NCBI GenBank assembly: GCA_035762175.1
Contig: DASTPP010000102.1
Coordinates: 1-9,669 of the forward strand
From: DASTPP01 sp035762175
Lineage (GTDB): Bacteria; Myxococcota_A; Polyangia; Polyangiales; Polyangiaceae
Reading direction: 5' to 3'
DNA: 9,669 nt
This document shows positions 1 through 4,817 of this stretch, in pieces (the first letter of the stretch is position 1; every line of letters begins with the position of its first letter). Made by a program: the position numbers and the translations under genes. The notes under the pieces are model-generated. The model searched no databases. It saw only the letters and a list, made by a program, of their open reading frames with translations, and was not told the DNA's origin.

Positions 1-1
1 G

Positions 2-2224
2 CGCGGCGAGGGCGACCGGCCCGCGCTCGCCGCCGGCGACCGCCCCTCGCTGCCGCCGGGCCCGCCCCTGCTCGGCGAGCCGCGCGAGGCGCAGCGGGCG
101 AGCCGCGAGGCCGCCCACCGCCTCGACCTCCTCGCGCAGCGGGGCCGGCGCGACACGCACGACCTCGCCCTCGACCCCGCCCTCGTCGCCGAGCCCGAGG
201 CCTCGGGCGAAGAGCCCGACTCGCCCGCCCTCGCCGCCGTCGACGGCGATCTCGCGTCGGCCTGGCGCCCGCCGGCCGGCCCCGGCCCCGCCTGGCTGGC
301 CCTGCCCTTCACCCGCCCGGTGCACCTCGGCCTCGTGCGCGCGGTCTTCGGCGACTCGGCCTCCGAAGGCACGCCCTCGGTCTACCGCTGGGAGGTACGG
401 CGCCCGCGCGAAGGCCGCTGCGAGCCCGACGCGCCCTGGCAGCGGCTGCCCGGCGCCGCGGCCGACGACCGGCACCCCAACGTGTTCTTGCACGGCCCCG
501 CCGACGTGCACGCCCAGCGCCAGGCGACCTTCCTGGACGCCGACGCCTGCGCCCTGCGCCTCTACGTCGAGGCCTTCTCGGGCCACAGCGGCCCCGTCGT
601 GCGCGAGGTGCGCCTGCTCGAGAGCGCGCCCTCGCTCGCGGCCTCGCCCGGCGCCCGCGCCGAAGCGTCGCCGCCCGGGCCCCTCGCGCCCGCGCACCCG
701 CCCGGCGACGCCCTCGACGGCCGCTACGAGACGTACTGGGAGGGCGAGGCGGGGCGCGGCCCCTGGCAGCTCACCCTGCTCTTGCCCCGCCCCGAGCTCG
801 TCGACCGCGTCGCGCTGACGCTCGGGCTCGACGCGGTCACCGTCCCGCGGGGCGACGGCCCGGGCCGGCTCTACGCCGGCGCGCTCCTGCCGCTCGCGTA
901 CGCCGTCGAGACGAGCGCCGACGCGGCCGAGCCCCGCCGCTGGCAGCCGGTCGACGAGGCGCGCCTGCCCGAAGGGCCGGCGGGGCCGCTGCCCTTGCGC
1001 CGCCGGCTGATCAAGCTCGCGACCGCCCGCCCCGTGCGGGCGCTGCGCCTGCGCGTCGAGCGGGCGAGCGGGCCCTGGGGCGAGGCCGAGCACGCGCTCG
1101 CCCGCCCCGTCGTGCGCGAGCTCGCCGCCTTCGCGGCCGGCGACCCCCGCCCCGTCGTGCGCGAGCCGCTCTTTCTCAGCGTCAACGCCAACCCCTCGCC
1201 GCTGACCGCCCGCCGCCCCGGCGGCGAGGCCTTCGCCGACGGCGCCATGGCGCGCGACCTCTACCACCGGCTGCGCCGCGCGGTCGTCGACTTCGACAGC
1301 GACACGCGCTGGCCCACCGACGCGAGCCGCCCGCGCACCGACGCCACCGGACGCTTCCTCGAGGCCGTCGAGGGCGACGACCCCCAGCTCGGCGAGGCCT
1401 TCGTCGCCGGCCTCGACCCGCCCCCCCTCGTCGTGCTCTCGGGCGCCTACGACTGGGAGTTCGACGCCACGACCGAGCCCTCGCCCCGCAAGCCCGGCCA
1501 CTGGCGCTGGAACGCCCTCGCCGACGGCGCCGGCCCCGGCCGCGGCATGGGCCGGCTCGTGCCCGCCCTCGCCGCCCGCCGGGCGCCCTTCCTCGGCTTC
1601 TGCGGCGGCGCCCAGGCGCTCGCGCTCTTCGAGGCCGCCGCGCGCGCGCCCGGCGCGGGGGCCTACGAGCTCATCGACCGCGTCCTTTTGCGCAACGAGA
1701 ACGGCCCCGTGCGCGGCCTGCTCACGCGAAGCGAGCCCTACGAGCGCGCCTGGTGGTACGACCGGCCCGAGCTCGACCCCGCCCGCCCCGCCATCGCCTT
1801 CGCCGCCGGCGCCCCGCCCTTCGACTCGCTCGGCTGGCAGGGCCGCCGCTCGAGCCGCGAGCTGCCCTCGTCGCACGGCGACATGATCCGCGCCTCGGCC
1901 TTCGAGCGCGGCCCGCTCGACCGCTTCTCGCTCGTCGCCTGGAGCCACTTCTGCCGCCCCTGGGTGCGCGACGACGGCCCCGAGCCCACCTGGCCCGACC
2001 CGCGCGACCCCGCCCGCCGCTGCGTGCTCGTGCCCCAGGCCTTCGTCTCGGACGACGAGGGCTACCCCGTCGTCGGCTTTCAGTTCCACCCCGAGCAGCG
2101 CGACTTCCGGCGCCTCGCCCCCGGCAGCCCCCCCGACGCCCGCGGCGACCCGACCAACGTCGTCGCCAACGCCGTCGACCTCGCCCTCGAGAGCTTCCTG
2201 CGCCTCTACTGGCCCGACGCCTGA
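2..2224 (+). CDS. Discoidin-like x2 plus class I glutamine amidotransferase-like protein (5' partial)
   Basis: The reading frame is open from the window edge, so the N-terminus and any signal peptide are missing; 740 residues are visible and the stop is TGA at 2222. An ATG at 320 lies inside a domain and is not a credible start. Visible residues about 55-200 look like an F5/8-type C (discoidin) beta-sandwich: AVDGDLASAW at 79-88, then WLALPF. A second such module runs from about 235 to 375 (LDGRYETYW, then an IKLATARPVRALRLRV strand). The C-terminal part, about 390-740, resembles a class I glutamine amidotransferase: nucleophile elbow FLGFCGGAQAL with Cys534, and GFQFHPEQRDF with the His-Pro-Glu of the catalytic triad. 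Discoidin modules usually bind sugars or surfaces and are extracytoplasmic, so this is probably an exported hydrolase-like protein rather than a biosynthetic amidotransferase; no synthase partner is visible. The substrate is unknown. The family calls are good; the function is open. Confidence -1.
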   Translation, partial: RGEGDRPALAAGDRPSLPPGPPLLGEPREAQRASREAAHRLDLLAQRGRRDTHDLALDPALVAEPEASGEEPDSPALAAVDGDLASAWRPPAGPGPAWLALPFTRPVHLGLVRAVFGDSASEGTPSVYRWEVRRPREGRCEPDAPWQRLPGAAADDRHPNVFLHGPADVHAQRQATFLDADACALRLYVEAFSGHSGPVVREVRLLESAPSLAASPGARAEASPPGPLAPAHPPGDALDGRYETYWEGEAGRGPWQLTLLLPRPELVDRVALTLGLDAVTVPRGDGPGRLYAGALLPLAYAVETSADAAEPRRWQPVDEARLPEGPAGPLPLRRRLIKLATARPVRALRLRVERASGPWGEAEHALARPVVRELAAFAAGDPRPVVREPLFLSVNANPSPLTARRPGGEAFADGAMARDLYHRLRRAVVDFDSDTRWPTDASRPRTDATGRFLEAVEGDDPQLGEAFVAGLDPPPLVVLSGAYDWEFDATTEPSPRKPGHWRWNALADGAGPGRGMGRLVPALAARRAPFLGFCGGAQALALFEAAARAPGAGAYELIDRVLLRNENGPVRGLLTRSEPYERAWWYDRPELDPARPAIAFAAGAPPFDSLGWQGRRSSRELPSSHGDMIRASAFERGPLDRFSLVAWSHFCRPWVRDDGPEPTWPDPRDPARRCVLVPQAFVSDDEGYPVVGFQFHPEQRDFRRLAPGSPPDARGDPTNVVANAVDLALESFLRLYWPDA

Positions 2225-2233
2225 GCCCGGCCC

Positions 2234-3055
2234 ATGCGGCGAACCACCCCCAACGTCTTCGCCCCCGGCCGCCTGCCCCCGCTCGAGGGCGCCCTCGCCC
2301 ACGCGAGCGCCGGCGCGATCGTCGAGGCCCTCGCGCCCTTCGCCACGCCCGCCCGCCTCGCCCGCCTCGCCGCGGTCGCCGCGGGGCGCGTCGGCGCCCT
2401 CACCGTGCTCATGGACGCGCCGCACGACCCCCACAACGGCGCCGCCCTCGCCCGCACGCTCGACGCGTTCGGCGTGCACGCGATGCACGTCGTCGAGCAG
2501 CGCGGCCGCCCCTTCCTGCTGGCGCCCTCGGTCTCGCGCGGCGCGCACAAGTGGGTCGAACTGCGGACGTACGACGGCCTCGAGGCCGCCCTCGGGCCCC
2601 TGCGCGCCTCGGGCTACGCGCTCGTCGCGGCCGAGGCCGGCGGCGACCTCGTGCCCGACGAGCTCGCGCGCCTGCCGCGCGCCTGCGTCGTCGTCGGCAA
2701 CGAGCGCGAGGGCATCCGGCGCGAGCTGCGCGCGGCGTGCGAGCTCTCGGCCCGCGTGCCCATGCGGGGCTTCGCCGAGAGCCTGAACGTCAGCGTGACC
2801 GCCGCCGTGCTGCTCTCGCACGCCCTCGCCGGCCGCCCCGGCGACCTCGCCCCGCACGAGCGCGCCTGGTTCGTCGCCCGCGGCCTCCTGCTCACCGTGC
2901 CCGGCTCGATCGTCATCTTGCGCGAGCGCGGCCTCGTGCCCGAGGGCTTCGACCCGGTCGACGCCTGGCGCCACCCGCCCCCCGCCCTCGACCCCTCGGC
3001 CCTCGGCCGCAACGACCGCCGCCGCCTGCGCCGCGACGCGCGCCCGCCGGGCTAG
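2234..3055 (+). CDS. trmH: SPOUT-class RNA 2'-O-methyltransferase, TrmH-like (tRNA Gm18)
   Basis: This 273-residue protein shows all three SpoU/TrmH motifs. Motif 1 is DPHNGAALARTLDAFGVH, with the Asn and Arg six residues apart as in TrmH. Motif 2 is VVVGNEREGI. Motif 3 is VPMRGFAESLNVSVTAAVLL, which forms the knotted S-adenosylmethionine site. An AHKWVELRTYD stretch and the C-terminal LRERGLVP resemble the corresponding parts of E. coli TrmH, which methylates the ribose of G18 in tRNA. The family is cytosolic and dimeric. E. coli TrmH is 229 residues; here an N-terminal extension of about 45 residues precedes the core, and there is a Pro/Arg-rich tail. The ATG is 9 nt after the previous stop, with no clear Shine-Dalgarno sequence, so translation may depend on the upstream gene. 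A related rRNA methyltransferase (RlmB type) is the main alternative. The stop codon lies inside the dyad at 3052-3111. Confidence -1.
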   Translation: MRRTTPNVFAPGRLPPLEGALAHASAGAIVEALAPFATPARLARLAAVAAGRVGALTVLMDAPHDPHNGAALARTLDAFGVHAMHVVEQRGRPFLLAPSVSRGAHKWVELRTYDGLEAALGPLRASGYALVAAEAGGDLVPDELARLPRACVVVGNEREGIRRELRAACELSARVPMRGFAESLNVSVTAAVLLSHALAGRPGDLAPHERAWFVARGLLLTVPGSIVILRERGLVPEGFDPVDAWRHPPPALDPSALGRNDRRRLRRDARPPG

Positions 3056-3111
3056 GCTCGGTCTGGCGAAGGCGGATCGGCCGCCGGGAGCCTTCGCCAG
3101 ACCGAGCCTAG
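3052..3111. terminator. 60-bp perfect dyad between convergent genes, probable bidirectional terminator
   Basis: Arms 3052-3073 and 3090-3111 are perfect 22-bp reverse complements around a 16-nt loop. Both ends read CTAG. The TAG at 3053-3055 stops trmH, and the TAG read leftward from 3110 to 3108 stops the phosphoesterase gene, so both stop codons are the first bases of the same arm on opposite strands. The position between convergent 3' ends suggests transcription termination or RNA 3'-end protection in both directions. There is no T-run on either side, so it is not a canonical intrinsic terminator. A 9-nt copy of an arm segment (GGCGAAGGC) recurs at 3112-3120 and could pair with 3090-3098 in an alternative, smaller hairpin. 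Confidence -1.
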
Positions 3112-3926
3112 GGCGAAGGCCCCGGCAAGATCTCGCGCAAGTACGCGTCGACGCCCGCCTCGGCCCGCCACTGGCGCGGGTAGCCGAGCGACACCTCCTC
3201 GAAGCGCACGCCGTCGCGGTACGCCGTCGCCCGGATGTGCAAATGCCCCGAGACCACCGCCCGCGCCCGGAAGCGCCGGTGCCAGTCTTCGGTGCGCCGC
3301 GTGCCGCACCAGATCGAAAACCGCGGGATCGCCGGCGTGCTCGACAGGTCGTACCGCAGCGGGAAGTGGTTCACGAGCACCGTCTCGCAGCCCGGGTCGA
3401 GCGCCGCGAGCCGCGCCACGGTCTGCTCGCAGCGCGCGCGGCACCACGCGGCCTTCGAGGGGTAGGGGTCGGCGTGCAAGAGCGCCTCGTCGGTGCAGAG
3501 CAGCCCCTCTTCGAGCGCCCAGTCGAGCGCCGCCTCGGCCGGCACGCCGGCCGGCCGGAACGAGTAGTCGTAGAGCAAGAAGAGCGGCGCGATGACGCAA
3601 GGCGCCCCCGGGCCCGGCCAGGCGACGTAGGGGTCTTCGGGGCTCACCACGCCCGCCTCGCGGCAGAGCGCGACGAGCGCCTCGTAGCGCGCGACGCCGC
3701 GGGCGCTGCCCTTCGGCACCGACCAGAGCTCGTGGTTGCCCGGCACCCAGAAGACCTTGGCGAAGCGCGCCGTCGCGACGCCGAACACGAACGCGAGATC
3801 GTCGGGGCTCTCGCAGAGATCGCCCGCCAAGATCAGCCAGTCGTCCGGGCGCGCGCCCAGCCGCTCGAAGGCCCGCCGGTTGTGCGGGTGCGAGACGTGC
3901 AGATCGCTGAGCGCGTAGAGCTTCAC
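3108..3926 (-). CDS. Calcineurin-like metallophosphoesterase, PptH-like candidate phosphopantetheinyl hydrolase
   Basis: Translated from GTG at 3926 it gives 272 residues, starting MKLYALSDLH. All metallophosphoesterase metal-ligand motifs are present: SDLH (Asp8, His10), AGD (Asp36), GNHE (Asn64, His65), VNH (His187) and GHLH (His228, His230). The protein is expected to be an active, cytosolic two-metal enzyme. I chose GTG because an ATG further upstream would add some 80 low-complexity residues inside the PPTase gene. The GTG lies in GTGA, overlapping the PPTase stop by 4 nt, and a GAGGGGG run at 3934-3940 sits 7 nt upstream. From memory, stretches such as APLFLLYDYSFRP, NHELW and VSLGYPRQW resemble the actinobacterial family that includes M. 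tuberculosis PptH (Rv2795c), which removes 4'-phosphopantetheine from carrier proteins next to PptT. The enzyme class is secure; the substrate is inferred from resemblance and coupling. Confidence -1.
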   Translation of the reverse strand: MKLYALSDLHVSHPHNRRAFERLGARPDDWLILAGDLCESPDDLAFVFGVATARFAKVFWVPGNHELWSVPKGSARGVARYEALVALCREAGVVSPEDPYVAWPGPGAPCVIAPLFLLYDYSFRPAGVPAEAALDWALEEGLLCTDEALLHADPYPSKAAWCRARCEQTVARLAALDPGCETVLVNHFPLRYDLSSTPAIPRFSIWCGTRRTEDWHRRFRARAVVSGHLHIRATAYRDGVRFEEVSLGYPRQWRAEAGVDAYLREILPGPSP

Positions 3927-4675
3927 GCCCCCGCCCCCTCGCCCGCCGCCCCGCCGCCCGCGGCGCCCCCGCCCGCGGCGAGCACCATGCCCGTGTGCAC
4001 GAGCCCCGCGCCGAGCGCGAAGCGGCCGCCGAAGCGCATGCCCGGCCCGAACTCGCCCGAGAGCCCCTTCGTCAGCTCGACGACGTAGCGGCCCGCCCGC
4101 GCGTCGAGCGAGCACAGACGCGCCTCGTGGAAGCCGAAGAAGCGGCCCACCAGCGGGTGCAGGCACTTGTAGAGCGTCTCTTTCACCGAGAAGACGAGCG
4201 TCAGAAGCTGCCAGGGGTCGAACCCCTCGCCCGCGAGCGCCTCGAGCTCGCCCTCGAGCGCGACCATCGATCGCACGCTCTCGGCGGTCTCCGCCCCCAT
4301 CACCCGCTCGGAGTCGAGCCCGAGCGAGCGCACGGCCCCCGCCCGCGCCGCCGCGGCCGCGACGTAGCCGTGCGTGTGCGTGATCGAGCCCACGTAGCCC
4401 GCGGGCCAGACCGGCGCGCGCTCGGGCCCGACCGGCAAGGGGGCGAAGGGCCCGCCCCCCCCGCCGGCGGCCTGCTCGAGCGCGAGGCGCGCGCAGTGGC
4501 GGCCGGCGACGAACTCGGCCTTGCGCTTCGGCACCGCCTTCGCGAGCGACTCGGGCAGGGCGATGTCGGCAAAGAGTTGCGGCCAGCTTTCAATGTCGCC
4601 AGCCTCGAGGGCGAGGCAGACGTGGCCCACGGGGCCTTCGAAGAGGGCGGGGCTGGGCAAATGCCGGACGCTCAT
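3923..4675 (-). CDS. Sfp/EntD-type 4'-phosphopantetheinyl transferase
   Basis: This 250-residue protein would transfer 4'-phosphopantetheine from coenzyme A to a serine of acyl, peptidyl or aryl carrier proteins, as used by fatty-acid, polyketide, nonribosomal-peptide or siderophore synthases. Visible motifs are KRKAEFVAGRHCAR at 50-63 (CoA binding), PVWPAGYVGSITHTHGYVAA at about 88-107, LGLDSERV at 118-125 with the Mg-binding Asp121 and Glu123, and FSVKETLYKCLHP at 162-174 with Lys165, Glu166 and Lys170. The layout matches the EntD clade, and the length is usual for single-chain enzymes. The last 17 residues are a Gly/Ala repeat tail, unlikely to fold, whose G-rich coding strand may supply the ribosome-binding site of the next gene. 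It is the first gene of a minus-strand operon with the phosphoesterase. No carrier-protein or synthase gene lies in the window, so its clients are unknown. The ATG start has only a weak purine signal upstream. Confidence -1.
   Translation of the reverse strand: MSVRHLPSPALFEGPVGHVCLALEAGDIESWPQLFADIALPESLAKAVPKRKAEFVAGRHCARLALEQAAGGGGGPFAPLPVGPERAPVWPAGYVGSITHTHGYVAAAAARAGAVRSLGLDSERVMGAETAESVRSMVALEGELEALAGEGFDPWQLLTLVFSVKETLYKCLHPLVGRFFGFHEARLCSLDARAGRYVVELTKGLSGEFGPGMRFGGRFALGAGLVHTGMVLAAGGGAAGGGAAGEGAGA
3934..3940 (-). promoter_or_regulatory. Probable ribosome-binding site of the GTG-started phosphoesterase gene
   Basis: On the minus strand GAGGGGG precedes the GTG by 7 nt. It lies within the codons for the PPTase Gly/Ala tail, so it may simply reflect that low-complexity stretch. 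It supports the GTG start and translational coupling. Confidence -1.
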
Positions 4676-4817
4676 CGGGCGTGCTCGCCCCGAACCCTTT
4701 CTCTCGCGGGCCCCGAGGTCAAGCGCGGCCGGGGGCCCGGCCCTGAGTTTTCTCGGCCCGGCACCGTCATGCTATGGCCAGCGGGTTCCGTCCCACCCGT
4801 TGGAGGCAGCGGCCGCC
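4676..4817. other. Divergent intergenic region between the PPTase and PBP1A genes
   Basis: These 142 bp separate two diverging starts and must hold the promoters of both if each is transcribed from here. It is less GC-rich than the genes in places (AACCCTTTCTCTC, GAGTTTTCTC). A TGCTATGGC at 4771-4779 could be an extended -10 for the PBP gene, but its best upstream T-rich hexamer is 19 nt away, so I make no promoter call. No repeat or operator-like dyad stands out. Confidence -1.
4802..4806 (+). promoter_or_regulatory. Shine-Dalgarno sequence supporting a TTG start of the PBP gene
   Basis: GGAGG, a full match to the anti-Shine-Dalgarno core, ends 11 nt before TTG at 4818. The spacing is slightly long. 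It is the best ribosome-binding signal upstream of the PBP reading frame; neither ATG 4774 (wrong frame) nor ATG 5178 has a comparable one. Confidence -1.

Noticed and set aside
3926..4166. ATG at 4166 as start of the phosphoesterase
   Set aside because: The added 80 residues are Arg/Gly/Ala low complexity translated out of frame through the PPTase gene; GTG 3926 begins right at the conserved first strand.
4521..4817. Upstream in-frame extension of the PBP reading frame to ATG 4521 or 4563
   Set aside because: These ATGs lie antisense inside the well-supported PPTase gene, and the added peptide has no recognisable content. TTG 4818 has a GGAGG upstream.
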